Shown here piece by piece: positions 28,149 through 37,321 of a DNA stretch of 64,000 nucleotides (position 1 is the first letter of the stretch; each line of letters starts with the position of its first letter). The stretch comes from Arthrobacter sp. PvP023 (GTDB taxonomy: Bacteria; Actinomycetota; Actinomycetes; Actinomycetales; Micrococcaceae). The stretch spans positions 434,001-498,000 of the forward strand of contig NZ_JAFIBI010000001.1 in NCBI RefSeq assembly GCF_017832975.1, given 5' to 3'. Below the pieces are notes generated by a model that made no database searches, was not told where the DNA came from, and was given only the letters and a program-made list of their open reading frames with translations. A program made the position numbers and the translations under genes.

Positions 28149-30113
28149 ATGGCAACAGAGACAGTTGCAAAACCCCCCACAAGCATGCGGGTTCACGTCC
28201 AGAGGTTCGGGACGTTCCTGTCCGGAATGATTATGCCCAACATGGGGGCCTTCATCGCCTGGGGCATCATCACGGCCTTCTTCATTCCGGCCGGCTTCAC
28301 TCCCAATGAGGAACTGGCCAAGCTTGTCGGGCCAATGATCACCTACCTCCTGCCCCTCCTGATCGGCTTCACCGGTGGCCGGATTGTCCACGGCGTCCGC
28401 GGCGGCGTTGTGGGCGCGGCCGCAACCATGGGTGTGATCGTCGGTACGGACATCCCCATGTTCATCGGTGCCATGATCATGGGGCCGCTGACGGCGTGGA
28501 TCATGAAGAAGCTGGACAAGGTCTGGGAGGGCCGGGTCAAGCCGGGCTTCGAGATGCTGATCGACAACTTCTCTGCCGGCATTGTTGCCGCGGCCCTGGC
28601 CATCTTCGGCATGCTGGTGATCGGCCCGGTGGTGAAGGCCTTCAGTAACGGCGCCAGCGCCGTCGTCGAATTCCTGGTCAACAACGGACTGCTGCCGTTC
28701 ACCAGCATCTTCATCGAGCCGGCCAAGGTGCTGTTCCTGAACAACGCCGTCAACCACGGCATCCTGACGCCGCTGGGGACGGAGCAGGCGCTCGCCAACG
28801 GCAAGTCCATCCTGTTCCTGCTCGAAGCCAACCCCGGCCCCGGCGTGGGCATCCTGCTCGCCTACATGATTTTCGGCAAGGGCCTGGCCAAGGCCTCAGC
28901 CCCCGGCGCCGCCCTGATCCAGTTCGTCGGCGGCATCCACGAAATCTACTTCCCGTTCGTGCTGATGAAGCCCATCATCATCCTGGCCGCAATCGGCGGC
29001 GGCATGACCGGCATCTTCACCCTGGTGCTCACCGGCGCCGGCCTGCGCTCCCCGGCCGCCCCGGGCAGCATCATCGCCGTCTTCGCCGCAACCGCCAGCG
29101 ACAGCTACTTCGGGGTGGCACTGTCCGTGCTGCTCGCTGCCACGGTGTCCTTCCTCATCGCTTCCGTGATCCTGAAGGCCAGCAAGACCCCCGTCGGTGA
29201 AACCGAGGAGGATAGCCTGAGCGCCGCCACCTCCCGGATGGAAGCCATGAAGGGCAAGAAGAGCTCCGTCTCCTCCACCCTGACCGGTGCGGGAGCAACC
29301 ACGGCCGTTATGGCGGGCCCCATCAAGAACATCGTTTTTGCCTGCGACGCCGGCATGGGCTCCAGCGCCATGGGCGCCTCGGTGCTGCGGAACAAGATCA
29401 AGGCGGCCGGCTTCCCGGACGTCAAGGTCACCAACTCCGCCATCGCCAACCTGAGCGACACCTACGATGTTGTGATCACGCACCAGGACCTCACCGAGCG
29501 GGCCAAGCCCGCCACGGGCAGTGCCGTGCACGTGTCCGTGGACAACTTCATGAACAGCCCGCGTTACGACGAGATCGTGGAGCTGGTCAAGAGCAGCAAC
29601 ACTGAGGGAACGGCTGGCGCAGCTGCGGCCGCGGCGCCAGTTGCGACTGCCGTCCCGGCAGCTGCCGAAGCCGCAACGCCGTCGGACATCCTGGTGGCTG
29701 ACAGCGTGGTCCTCAACGGCACGGCAACCACCCGGGACGCCGCAATCGACGAAGCGGGCCGGCTGCTTCTGGACCGCGGCGCCGTGGACAGCGGCTACAT
29801 CGATGCCATGCACGAACGCGAGGAATCCGTGTCCACGTACATGGGCAGCTTCCTGGCCATTCCGCACGGCACCAATGCCGCCAAGGACCACATCATGAAG
29901 TCTGCCGTGTCCGTGATCCGTTACCCGAACGGCATCGACTGGAACGGCAAGGAGGTCAAGTTCGTCGTGGGCGTGGCCGGCATCAACAACGAGCACCTGC
30001 AGATCCTGTCCTCCATCGCCAAGGTGTTCACCAACAAGGCGCAGGTGGCCCAGCTCGAGGCGGCCACCACGGTTGACGAAGTGCTGGAACTGTTCGGAAA
30101 GGTCAACGCATAG
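28149..30113 (+). CDS. mtlA: Mannitol-specific PTS permease, IICBA components
   Basis: Imports mannitol and phosphorylates it to mannitol-1-phosphate. 654 aa with the membrane IIC domain first (about 1-350, starting [21 protein letters not shown]). The IIB domain follows with the phospho-cysteine in [17 protein letters not shown] (Cys399), then an Ala-rich linker (about 485-510). The IIA domain has its histidine in FLAIPHGTN (His573). It is a full-length three-domain permease. The ATG at 28149 follows TTAGGAAATC. The next gene overlaps by 1 nt. Confidence 0.96.
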   Translation: MATETVAKPPTSMRVHVQRFGTFLSGMIMPNMGAFIAWGIITAFFIPAGFTPNEELAKLVGPMITYLLPLLIGFTGGRIVHGVRGGVVGAAATMGVIVGTDIPMFIGAMIMGPLTAWIMKKLDKVWEGRVKPGFEMLIDNFSAGIVAAALAIFGMLVIGPVVKAFSNGASAVVEFLVNNGLLPFTSIFIEPAKVLFLNNAVNHGILTPLGTEQALANGKSILFLLEANPGPGVGILLAYMIFGKGLAKASAPGAALIQFVGGIHEIYFPFVLMKPIIILAAIGGGMTGIFTLVLTGAGLRSPAAPGSIIAVFAATASDSYFGVALSVLLAATVSFLIASVILKASKTPVGETEEDSLSAATSRMEAMKGKKSSVSSTLTGAGATTAVMAGPIKNIVFACDAGMGSSAMGASVLRNKIKAAGFPDVKVTNSAIANLSDTYDVVITHQDLTERAKPATGSAVHVSVDNFMNSPRYDEIVELVKSSNTEGTAGAAAAAAPVATAVPAAAEAATPSDILVADSVVLNGTATTRDAAIDEAGRLLLDRGAVDSGYIDAMHEREESVSTYMGSFLAIPHGTNAAKDHIMKSAVSVIRYPNGIDWNGKEVKFVVGVAGINNEHLQILSSIAKVFTNKAQVAQLEAATTVDEVLELFGKVNA

Positions 30114-31267
30114 TGAAGGCTGTCCATTTTGGAGCCGGGAACATCGGCCGCGGCTTTGTGGGACTGCTGCTGCACCAGGCAGGCTACGAACTCGTGTTTG
30201 CCGACGTCGCGGAGGACCTGATCTCGCAGCTCGCCGCCGCGGACAGCTATGACGTCCACGAGGTGGGGGACAACCCCACGGTCCGTACCGTGGACAACTT
30301 CCGGGCGCTTAACTCCGCGACCCAGGAAGCGGACGTTGTTGCAGAGATCGCGACGGCGGACGTCGTCACCACGGCGGTGGGGCCGCACATCCTGAAGTTC
30401 GTGGCCCCGGTGATTGCCAAGGGCATCGCGGCCAGGGCTGCCGGGCTGGCCCCGCTGCAGGTGATGGCGTGCGAGAACGCCATCAACGCCACGGACATCC
30501 TGCGGGACGAAGTGGCGGCGCAGTGGGACCCCGCTACCGGACCGCTCGAGGCCGCGGCGGTGTTCGCCAACACGGCCGTGGATCGGATCGTGCCCAACCA
30601 GGAGCCGGGCAAGGGCCTGGATGTCACGGTGGAGACGTTCTACGAGTGGGTCATCGACCGCACGCCCTTCGGGGAGAATGTGCCGGTCATCCCGGGCGCC
30701 ACGTTTGTGGACAACCTGGAGCCCTACATCGAACGGAAGCTGTTCACCGTGAACACCGGGCACGCCTCGGCTGCATACTTCGGGTTCGAGGCAGGGCTTG
30801 GCAAGATCTCCGAGGCCATGGCTGACCAGGATGTCGCTGCGGATGTGCGCGCTGTCCTGGACGAGACCAAGGAGCTGCTGATCCACAAGCACGGGTTCAA
30901 CCGTGAGGAGCAGGAAGCCTACGTCGAGAAGATCCTGGGCCGCTTCACCAACCCGTACCTCCCGGATACCGTGAACCGGGTGGGCAGGGCGCCGCTTCGC
31001 AAGCTCAGCCGGCACGAGCGGTTCATCGGCCCGGCCGCGGAACTGGCCGAACGCGGAATCGTGCCGGAGGCGCTGCTGGGAGCCATTGCCGCTGCCCTGC
31101 GCTTCAACGATCCCGCCGACGCCGAGGCAGCCGAGCTGGCGCAGATCGTGGCGTCGTCCACGGCTGCGGAGGCCACGGAGAAGGTGACCGGCCTGACGCC
31201 CGGACATCCGCTCTTTGCGGCCGTCGAGGCGCTGGTGGAAGAGGTCAAGGCGGAGGTTAAGGCCTAG
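30113..31267 (+). CDS. mtlD: Mannitol-1-phosphate 5-dehydrogenase
   Basis: Converts imported mannitol-1-phosphate to fructose-6-phosphate with NAD+. 384 aa with the N-terminal Rossmann motif [14 protein letters not shown], the [11 protein letters not shown] segment and the family's [14 protein letters not shown] region. The GTG start overlaps the mtlA stop (TAGTG), so translation is coupled; GGAAAGG lies upstream. Length fits the family (about 380). Its 3' side is followed by nested inverted repeats that may serve as terminator. Confidence 0.96.
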   Translation: MKAVHFGAGNIGRGFVGLLLHQAGYELVFADVAEDLISQLAAADSYDVHEVGDNPTVRTVDNFRALNSATQEADVVAEIATADVVTTAVGPHILKFVAPVIAKGIAARAAGLAPLQVMACENAINATDILRDEVAAQWDPATGPLEAAAVFANTAVDRIVPNQEPGKGLDVTVETFYEWVIDRTPFGENVPVIPGATFVDNLEPYIERKLFTVNTGHASAAYFGFEAGLGKISEAMADQDVAADVRAVLDETKELLIHKHGFNREEQEAYVEKILGRFTNPYLPDTVNRVGRAPLRKLSRHERFIGPAAELAERGIVPEALLGAIAAALRFNDPADAEAAELAQIVASSTAAEATEKVTGLTPGHPLFAAVEALVEEVKAEVKA

Positions 31268-31279
31268 GGCTCCCAGCGG

Positions 31280-31380
31280 ACGCTCTCTCACTTCCTGCCG
31301 CTTTTTCGCAGACGCTCTCTCACCCTGCCTCGCCGGGTGAGAGAGCGTCTGTATTTTTGGCGCAGGAAGTGAGAGAGCGT
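31280..31380. repeat. Nested inverted 32-bp-period repeats (left block)
   Basis: Four copies of the 12-mer GTGAGAGAGCGT: two inverted (31280-31291, 31312-31323) and two direct (31337-31348, 31369-31380). Start-to-start spacing is exactly 32 bp within each orientation. The centre is a perfect 16-bp stem (31310-31325 with 31335-31350) around a 9-nt loop, and the outer copies form a perfect 19-bp inverted repeat (31280-31298 with 31362-31380). The 20-bp parts between units keep a TTTTT core and a GCAGGAA end. It follows mtlD and precedes the GNAT gene. Confidence 0.88.
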
Positions 31381-31398
31381 CTGTGGCAGGCTGGCTGT

Positions 31399-31938
31399 GT
31401 GACCTCCGAGCGCTACGACCTGCCCCCCCTGCCCAAGCAGCCCGCCCTCCTGACCCTCGACGTCGACCGCGGCATCTTCCGCCTCCGCCGCGCGACGCGG
31501 GCGGACCTCCCGCAGATCCTGGAGCTGCTGGCTGACGACCGGCTGGGTGCAACCCGCGAGGACACCTCGGACATGGATCCGTATGAGCGTGCCTTCGAGG
31601 CGATCGACGCCGATCCCTGCCACCTTCTGGTCGTCGGCGAGCTCCTCGAGCAGGGGAAGCCGGCCGGCCCGGTTGTGGCCACGTTCCAGCTGAGCTTCAT
31701 CCCGGGCCTCTCGCGGCGGGGGTCCTGGCGCAGCCAGATCGAAGCCGTCAGGGTGTCGGCACAGTTGCGTGGACTGGGGATCGGAGCCGCCATGGTCACG
31801 TGGGCAGCGGAGGAGTCCCGCCGTCGGGGGTGCTCGCTGATGCAGCTCACCACCCACAAATCGCGCAGAGATGCCCACCGCTTCTACGAACGTCTCGGCT
31901 TCGAAGCCAGCCATGAAGGCATGAAACTCACGCTTTGA
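31399..31938 (+). CDS. GNAT family N-acetyltransferase
   Basis: 179 aa from the GTG at 31399. Family landmarks are RRATRADLPQILELLADD at the start, VRVSAQLRGLGIGAAMVTWA with the acetyl-CoA-binding motif LRGLGIG, and HRFYERLGFEASHEG near the end. The substrate is unknown. It is enclosed between two blocks of the same 32-bp repeat, so gene and repeats may have travelled or evolved together. An earlier ATG-type start at 31357 would lie inside the repeat and is less likely. Confidence 0.82.
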   Translation: MTSERYDLPPLPKQPALLTLDVDRGIFRLRRATRADLPQILELLADDRLGATREDTSDMDPYERAFEAIDADPCHLLVVGELLEQGKPAGPVVATFQLSFIPGLSRRGSWRSQIEAVRVSAQLRGLGIGAAMVTWAAEESRRRGCSLMQLTTHKSRRDAHRFYERLGFEASHEGMKLTL

Positions 31939-31959
31939 CGCCCCGTGAGGCAGCCCGGA

Positions 31960-32035
31960 GTGAGAGAGCGTTGAGGCTTTTCGCGCCAAAAGTGAGAGAG
32001 CGTTCGGGTTTTTCCGGCCACAACTGAGAGAGCGT
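31960..32035. repeat. Tandem 32-bp repeats (right block)
   Basis: Three direct copies of the same 12-mer at 31960-31971, 31992-32003 and 32024-32035 (the last begins C instead of G), again exactly 32 bp apart. The two 20-bp intervals keep the T-rich core (CTTTTCGCGCC and TTTTTCCGGCC). It begins 22 nt after the GNAT gene and ends 11 nt before the MarR operator. Confidence 0.85.
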
Positions 32036-32045
32036 TGGTTGATTT

Positions 32046-32074
32046 TTAGGTACCCTAACTGTTAGGATACCTAA
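32046..32074. promoter_or_regulatory. MarR operator overlapping the promoter of the MarR-MFS operon
   Basis: A 29-bp dyad with arms TTAGGTACCCTAAC and GTTAGGATACCTAA, 13 of 14 pairs complementary, around a single T. It contains the TAGGAT -10 box (32063-32068), 8 nt before the ATG at 32077, so bound MarR would exclude RNA polymerase. Confidence 0.8.
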
Positions 32075-32076
32075 CT

Positions 32077-32526
32077 ATGAACAACGTTCAGTCCGCGCCG
32101 GTCGCGCTGCAGACCCTCGCCCAGGATTTCCGGGAAGCGCTCCGCCACAGCGTCTACCTGGTCCGCCGCCTCGACGCGGAGGGCGAGCTCAGCGCCGCGC
32201 AGCTCAGCACGCTCAAGATGCTGCTTGGCGACGGCGTCCGGGTCGGCGAAATAGCCAGGAACCTGGGCGTCCGGGTGCCCAGCGCCACCGAGCAGATCAT
32301 CAAGCTCGAGAAGGCCGGCCTCGTGCGCCGCGACCCCGATCCGGACGATTCGCGCGCTGTGCGGGTTGTGCTGACCGCGGAAGGCCGTGCCGCCGTCGAC
32401 TCCGCCAATGAGCGGCGCAATGCCGTCATGGCCGGAATCCTCGAAACCCTCACCGATGATGACCGGCAGGCCCTCGCCGCCGCGCTCCCGGTGATCGAAA
32501 AGATCAACGGAACACTTCACAACTAA
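32077..32526 (+). CDS. MarR family transcriptional regulator
   Basis: 149 aa winged-helix protein. The recognition region is VGEIARNLGVRVPSATEQIIKLEKAGLVRRDPDPDDSR, where the last part is the MarR wing. It is followed 25 nt later by an MFS exporter gene on the same strand and preceded by a strong 29-bp palindrome over its own promoter. The expected circuit is autorepression with release by a compound that the exporter removes; the ligand is unknown. No ribosome site precedes the ATG, so the mRNA is probably leaderless. Confidence 0.92.
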   Translation: MNNVQSAPVALQTLAQDFREALRHSVYLVRRLDAEGELSAAQLSTLKMLLGDGVRVGEIARNLGVRVPSATEQIIKLEKAGLVRRDPDPDDSRAVRVVLTAEGRAAVDSANERRNAVMAGILETLTDDDRQALAAALPVIEKINGTLHN

Positions 32527-32551
32527 TAGCCACGACTTAGGAGTGCCCTTC

Positions 32552-33778
32552 ATGGAAGGCCAGCTCGCCGCCACGCGGCCAGCAGTAGAAGAAACCCTGG
32601 AAGCCGAGAAGGCTTCCTTGCTCAAGCAGCCCAAGGCGGTGTGGGCCACGGCCCTCGCCGCGGTGTTCGCGTTCATGGGCATCGGCCTGGTGGATCCGAT
32701 CCTCCCGGCGATTGCCAAGAACCTGGACGCCACCCCAAGCCAGGTGTCGCTGCTGTTCACGAGCTATTTCCTGGTCACGGCGGTGGCCATGCTGGTCACC
32801 GGCTTTGTGTCGTCCCGCATCGGCGGCAAGAAGACCCTGCTGATCGGACTGGCGGTGATCGTGGTCTTCGCCTCGCTGTCCGGAATGTCGGGCAGCGTGG
32901 GTGAACTGATCGGCTTCCGCGCCGGGTGGGGCCTGGGCAACGCGCTCTTTGTAGCCACCGCCCTTGCCGTCATTGTGGGCGTTGCCAGCGGAGGCGCCGG
33001 AACGGCGATCATCCTTTATGAGGCGGCACTGGGCCTGGGCATCTCCCTCGGCCCGCTCCTGGGTGCCCTGCTGGGCGGCTGGCAGTGGCGGGCACCGTTC
33101 TTCGGCACCGCTGTGCTCATGGCAGCGGCCTTTATCGCCCTCATCGCGCTGCTCCCCACCACCCCGCTGCCGGAGCGGAAGGTCAGGCTCCGCGACCCGC
33201 TGCTCGCCTTGGGCCACAAGGGGCTGCGGACGACGGCGGCCAGCGGCCTGTTCTACAACTACGGTTTCTTCACCATCCTGGCTTTCACGCCGTTCATCCT
33301 CGGCATGGACGCTTACGGCATCGGCGGCGTGTTTTTCGGCTGGGGCGTGGCGGTCGCGGTCTTCTCGGTCTTTGTGGCGCCCGCGCTGCAGAACCGTTTC
33401 GGCGCCACCAAGGTGCTCACCGGGACCCTGGCGGTCCTGATGCTGGACCTGGCCGGGCTGGGGCTGGCCGCCGGGCACTCGGTTCCCGCCGTCGTCGTAC
33501 TGGTGGTGGTTTCAGGTGCGCTGCTGGGCATCAACAACACGGTGTACACGGAACTGGCCATGGGCGTCTCCGACTCGCCGCGGCCGGTGGCGTCAGCCGG
33601 CTACAACTTCGTGCGCTGGATGGGCGGCGCCCTGGCACCGTTCGCGGCCGCCCAGCTGGGTGAGCACTTCGGCCCGCAGGTTCCGTTCTTCGCCGGCGCC
33701 CTGGCCATGGTGGTTGCCATCGCGATTGCCTTCGGCGGACGCCGCTACCTGGCGGCCCACGAACCCCACGTGGTGTAA
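32552..33778 (+). CDS. MFS exporter controlled with MarR
   Basis: 408 aa with about 12 membrane helices. The N-terminal half has the DHA1-type start AVFAFMGIGLVDPILPAIAKNLDATPSQVSLLFTSYFL, and the loop 2-3 motif is FVSSRIGGKKTLLIG. The ATG at 32552 is chosen because TTAGGAG is 9 nt upstream; the GTG at 32543 overlaps that site. Co-transcribed with marR, it is probably a drug or metabolite efflux pump. The gene ends before the hairpin at 33810. Confidence 0.88.
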   Translation: MEGQLAATRPAVEETLEAEKASLLKQPKAVWATALAAVFAFMGIGLVDPILPAIAKNLDATPSQVSLLFTSYFLVTAVAMLVTGFVSSRIGGKKTLLIGLAVIVVFASLSGMSGSVGELIGFRAGWGLGNALFVATALAVIVGVASGGAGTAIILYEAALGLGISLGPLLGALLGGWQWRAPFFGTAVLMAAAFIALIALLPTTPLPERKVRLRDPLLALGHKGLRTTAASGLFYNYGFFTILAFTPFILGMDAYGIGGVFFGWGVAVAVFSVFVAPALQNRFGATKVLTGTLAVLMLDLAGLGLAAGHSVPAVVVLVVVSGALLGINNTVYTELAMGVSDSPRPVASAGYNFVRWMGGALAPFAAAQLGEHFGPQVPFFAGALAMVVAIAIAFGGRRYLAAHEPHVV

Positions 33779-33809
33779 CCGGAGCGACAAACCGGCAGGC
33801 TGCCTGGAC

Positions 33810-33854
33810 GACAGATAGGGCCCATGTTCGTGGTGAACATGGGCCCTATCTGTC
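33810..33854. repeat. Perfect 20-bp hairpin between convergent MFS genes
   Basis: Perfect 20-bp arms (33810-33829 and 33835-33854) around a 5-nt GTGGT loop; each arm contains ATAGGGCCCATG. There is no T-run. A GC-rich tract of CTCGCG repeats follows to about 33895. It could act as terminator for both converging genes or be a dispersed repeat. Confidence 0.75.
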
Positions 33855-33922
33855 CGCTCGCGCGGTCGCGGTCTCGCGCTCTCGCGCTCACGCTTGAGCG
33901 GAACCGGTGAGGAGCCGGGCGG

Positions 33923-35362
33923 CTAGACCTTGACGGTGCCCTTTGGCACGAACAGCGTCTCCGCCTGTTCCAGGGACATCCCGTTGGTCTCCGGCACCTT
34001 GAACATCACAAAGAAGAACGACGCCGCCGCGAACAGTGCGTACATGGCGTACGTCAGCGGCAGCGAACCTGCCGCCATCACGGGGAAGCTCAGGGTGATG
34101 GCGAAGTTGGCGATCCACTGGGCGGCCGCGGCGAGGCCCAGGGCGCGGGCGCGGATCCGGGACGGGAAGATCTCGCCCAGCAGCACCCACACCAGCGGGC
34201 CCCACGAGGCGCCGAAGCTGACCACGAAGACGTTCGCGGCCACGAGCGCAACCGGGCCCCAGGCGCCGGGGAGCGAAATCTGCTCGCCGGATCCCGTGGC
34301 CGAGGCGAAGGCCAGGGCCATGGCCCCCAGCGAAACGGCCATGCCCACGGAACCTGCCAGCAGGATGGGGCGCCGGCCGATGCGGTCCACCAGGGCGATG
34401 GCCACGAGCGTGACCAGGATGTTGGTGACGGACGTGGCCACCGAAATGGTGAGCGAGTCCTTCTCCTGGAAGCCCACGGCCTTCCACAGGGTGGTGGAGT
34501 AGTAGAAGATCACGTTGATGCCCACGAACTGCTGCAGCACGGACAGCGTGATACCGATCCACACCACGGCCTGCAGGCCGAAGACCTTCCCGCGGAGCGA
34601 GCCCTTCTGGCCGGCGAGCTTGTCTTCCTCGATGGCGGTCTGGATTTCGCGGATGTGGCGGTCGGTGTCCTCTGCCGGGGCGATGGTCTGGAACACTTTG
34701 CGTGCCTCGTCCTCCTTGCCCTTGAAGACCAGGAAGCGCGGGGATTCGGGCAGGGTGTAGGCGATCCAGCCGTAGACGACGGCGGGCACGGCACCTGCGA
34801 GGAACATCCACCGCCAGGCCTCAAGGCCGAGCCAGAGCGGCTGGTCCGCGCCGCCTGCCGAGTTGGCGAACAGCGCGTCGGAGAGGAGGGCGGCGAAGAT
34901 ACCCGTGGTGATGGCAAGCTGCTGCAGCGACGCGAGCCGGCCGCGCACGTGCCGCGGCGAGATCTCCGAGATGTACGCCGGGGCAATGACGGAGGCCAGG
35001 CCGATGCCGAGCCCGCCCACCAGGCGCCAGAAGATCAGGTCCCAGACGCCGAACGCGAAGCCGGTGCCGGCGGCGCTCACCAGGAACAGGACGGCGCCGA
35101 GCTTCATGGCGGGGATGCGGCCGTACTTGTCGGCCACCTTGCCCGCCAGGAAGGCGCCGGCGGCGCAACCCAGGAGGGCGACGGCCACGGCGAAGCCGGT
35201 GACGGCCTCGCTCAGGGCAAATTCGTCCTTGATGGCGTCCACGGCGCCGTTGACAACGGAGGAATCAAAGCCGAAGAGGAACCCGCCCACCGCTCCCGCG
35301 ATTGCGAGGCCGATCACCTTGCGGGGAACGCCAGGGCGGCCTTCGGTGCTGGATGTGGACAT
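33923..35362 (-). CDS. Sugar porter family MFS transporter
   Basis: 479 aa, 12 predicted helices. Sugar-porter signatures are present: FLFGFDSSVVNGAVDAIKDEF in helix 1, KVADKYGRIPAMKLGA in loop 2-3, LPESPRFLVFKGKEDEA after helix 6, DRIGRRPILLAG in loop 8-9 and VPETNGMSLEQAE at the C-terminus. Such proteins import glucose, xylose or related sugars by proton symport; specificity cannot be read. It is convergent with the MFS gene on the left and lies downstream of the DHA2 gene, separated by a terminator. Confidence 0.92.
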   Translation of the reverse strand: MSTSSTEGRPGVPRKVIGLAIAGAVGGFLFGFDSSVVNGAVDAIKDEFALSEAVTGFAVAVALLGCAAGAFLAGKVADKYGRIPAMKLGAVLFLVSAAGTGFAFGVWDLIFWRLVGGLGIGLASVIAPAYISEISPRHVRGRLASLQQLAITTGIFAALLSDALFANSAGGADQPLWLGLEAWRWMFLAGAVPAVVYGWIAYTLPESPRFLVFKGKEDEARKVFQTIAPAEDTDRHIREIQTAIEEDKLAGQKGSLRGKVFGLQAVVWIGITLSVLQQFVGINVIFYYSTTLWKAVGFQEKDSLTISVATSVTNILVTLVAIALVDRIGRRPILLAGSVGMAVSLGAMALAFASATGSGEQISLPGAWGPVALVAANVFVVSFGASWGPLVWVLLGEIFPSRIRARALGLAAAAQWIANFAITLSFPVMAAGSLPLTYAMYALFAAASFFFVMFKVPETNGMSLEQAETLFVPKGTVKV

Positions 35363-35505
35363 GGATCTCCCTTGGGCTTTTGATGCGTTGGGTTTTTAGC
35401 TGTGCGGACATCGTTGACCACGGAACCGGCCCTGCTGGCCGGCGCACACGCGCTAAACAGTGTGCCACTTCACGCTGTGAGGTTCCACTTAGGGGCGGAA
35501 ACGAA

Positions 35506-35536
35506 ACGGGAGGCAGCCCAAAAGGCTGCCTCCCGT
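35506..35536 (-). terminator. Terminator after the DHA2 transporter gene
   Basis: Perfect 13-bp stem (35506-35518 with 35524-35536) around a CAAAA loop. Read leftwards it is followed by a T-rich CGTTTCGTTTCC, suiting the leftward gene ending at 35559. Confidence 0.8.
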
Positions 35537-35558
35537 GGCGTACGCCCGGCCGGGCGGC

Positions 35559-37211
35559 TTAGTGGGCGGCCACCGCTTCCTTTGAAGCCGTCTTCGGGTC
35601 CGTCAGCTTCTTCTTCGGCAGCGCGAAACTGATCAGGAAAGCAACCCCGGTCAGCACGGCGGCAGTGAGCATCACGGCGTCGATCGACTGCGCGAAGCCC
35701 TCGGTGATGGGGCGGGTGAGGACAGGGTTGGCCGTGTGCAGCCAGCTGGTGTCATTGAGGGAATCGTTGGTGGCGCCGTTCTGGAAGAACTCGTACAGCT
35801 TGGCGTTGGCGGGATCGGCGGCCACAGCAGGGTCCTTCAGGACCTTCAGGTAATCGGCGTTCTGCATGGCGTCCTTCATGCCCGTGGCGATGCGGTCCGC
35901 GGCCAGGCTGAACAGCATGGAAATGAAGACCGCCGTGCCCACTGCACCGCCCATGGACCGGAAGAACGCCGCGGAGGAGGTGCCCACGCCCATGTCCTTC
36001 GGCGGAACGGAAACCTGCATGGCCAGCGTGAGCGGCTGCATGCAGAAGCCCAGGCCCAGGCCGAAGAACGCCGCGATGACGCCCGGCACCCAGAGCCCGG
36101 TGTCCACGCCCAGCGAGAAGCCCATCACGGTGGCGGCCGCGGTGAGCACGGCCGTGCCTATGATGGGGAAGATCCGGTAGGTGCCCGACGCCGAGATGGT
36201 CCGTCCGGCGGTGATGGAACCGGTGAGGATGCCCACGGTGAAGGTGATCATCATCAGGCCGGCCTCGGTAGGAGTGAGGCCCTTGACCAGCTGGAGGTAC
36301 ATCGGGAGCATCGCGATGGCGCCGAACATGCCGATGCCGATGATGAAGTTCAGCAATGAGGACAGGCCGAACGTGAGGTTCCGGAAGAGCCGGAGCGGAA
36401 TCAGGGCGTAATCGCCGGCGCGCTTCTCGGCCAGCAGGAACGCGATGATGCCCACGATGCCCAAACCGATGCAGAGGAGGGACGCCGCAGAGGTCCAGCC
36501 CCAGCTGCGGCCCTGTTCGGCCACCAGGAGCAGCGGAACGATGGCCAGCGTAATTGCTGCGGCGCCCCAATAGTCGATCTTCTGCTTGACGTGCTTGGCG
36601 GGCAGGTGCAGGTAGAGGAACACGACCGCCAGCGCGGCCAGGCCGATGGGCAGGTTGATGAAGAACACCCAGCGCCAGCCGTCAAAGCCCAGGATGTTCG
36701 CGGACCCGGCGAAGGCGCCGCCCACCACCGGGCCGAGGACCGAGGAGATGCCGAAGACGGACATGAAGTAGCCCTGGAACTTGGCCCGGTCCTTGAGGGC
36801 CACAATGTCGCCGATGATGGTCAGTGCGAGGGCCAGCAGGCCGCCGGCGCCCATGCCCTGGATGCCGCGGGCAATGGCCAGCTCGGTCATCGAGTGCACC
36901 GAGCCTGCATACAGGGAGCCCGCCAGGAAGATCACGATGGCGGCCAGGTAGAGCGGGCGGCGCCCGAAGATGTCGCTGAGCTTGCCGTACAGCGGAGTGC
37001 TCACGGTGGACGTGATGAGGTACGCCGTGGTGGCCCACGCCTGGAGGGAGAGCCCGTCGAGGTCATTGGCGATGGTGTAGATCGACGTCGACACGATGGT
37101 CTGGTCGAGTGAGGAGAGGAACATGCCGAGCATGAGACCCACCATCACTGTGATGGTCTGACGCTTCGTCAGGACGTCCCCGGCTACGGGCCCTGCGGCG
37201 GTTTTGGACAT
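35559..37211 (-). CDS. DHA2 family MFS drug exporter (EmrB/QacA type)
   Basis: 550 aa with 14 predicted membrane helices. The N-terminus GLMLGMFLSSLDQTIVSTSIYTIANDL is the typical DHA2 motif D1, and GKLSDIFGRRPLYLAAI is motif A. A larger extracytoplasmic loop with DAMQNADYLKVLKDPAVAA lies before the last helix, as in this family. It probably expels hydrophobic compounds. No regulator gene is adjacent, but a 7-9-7 palindrome lies 36 nt upstream of the start. Confidence 0.93.
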   Translation of the reverse strand: MSKTAAGPVAGDVLTKRQTITVMVGLMLGMFLSSLDQTIVSTSIYTIANDLDGLSLQAWATTAYLITSTVSTPLYGKLSDIFGRRPLYLAAIVIFLAGSLYAGSVHSMTELAIARGIQGMGAGGLLALALTIIGDIVALKDRAKFQGYFMSVFGISSVLGPVVGGAFAGSANILGFDGWRWVFFINLPIGLAALAVVFLYLHLPAKHVKQKIDYWGAAAITLAIVPLLLVAEQGRSWGWTSAASLLCIGLGIVGIIAFLLAEKRAGDYALIPLRLFRNLTFGLSSLLNFIIGIGMFGAIAMLPMYLQLVKGLTPTEAGLMMITFTVGILTGSITAGRTISASGTYRIFPIIGTAVLTAAATVMGFSLGVDTGLWVPGVIAAFFGLGLGFCMQPLTLAMQVSVPPKDMGVGTSSAAFFRSMGGAVGTAVFISMLFSLAADRIATGMKDAMQNADYLKVLKDPAVAADPANAKLYEFFQNGATNDSLNDTSWLHTANPVLTRPITEGFAQSIDAVMLTAAVLTGVAFLISFALPKKKLTDPKTASKEAVAAH

Positions 37212-37246
37212 GACTGCTCCATTACAAAGAAAAGGGGATCAAGCTT

Positions 37247-37269
37247 GATAGTTGCTTTCAGTAACTATC
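37247..37269. promoter_or_regulatory. Palindromic operator upstream of the DHA2 exporter gene
   Basis: GATAGTT-N9-AACTATC, a perfect 7-bp-arm dyad in an AT-rich segment, of the size bound by MarR or TetR dimers. The cognate regulator is not next to it. Confidence 0.65.
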
Positions 37270-37321
37270 TTACTTTGCGATTTGTTCCCCTGATCCTGCA
37301 AAGCCCCTGCGAAATGAAGAA

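Noticed and set aside
29921..31552. A 543-codon minus-strand open frame
   Set aside because: It is the antisense of mtlA/mtlD and passes through the repeat block; composition is that of a shadow frame (Arg, His, Gly-rich).
31280..32035. A small CRISPR array
   Set aside because: Spacing is regular, but the repeat is only 12 bp, copies are inverted, the intervals are similar to each other and no cas gene is near.
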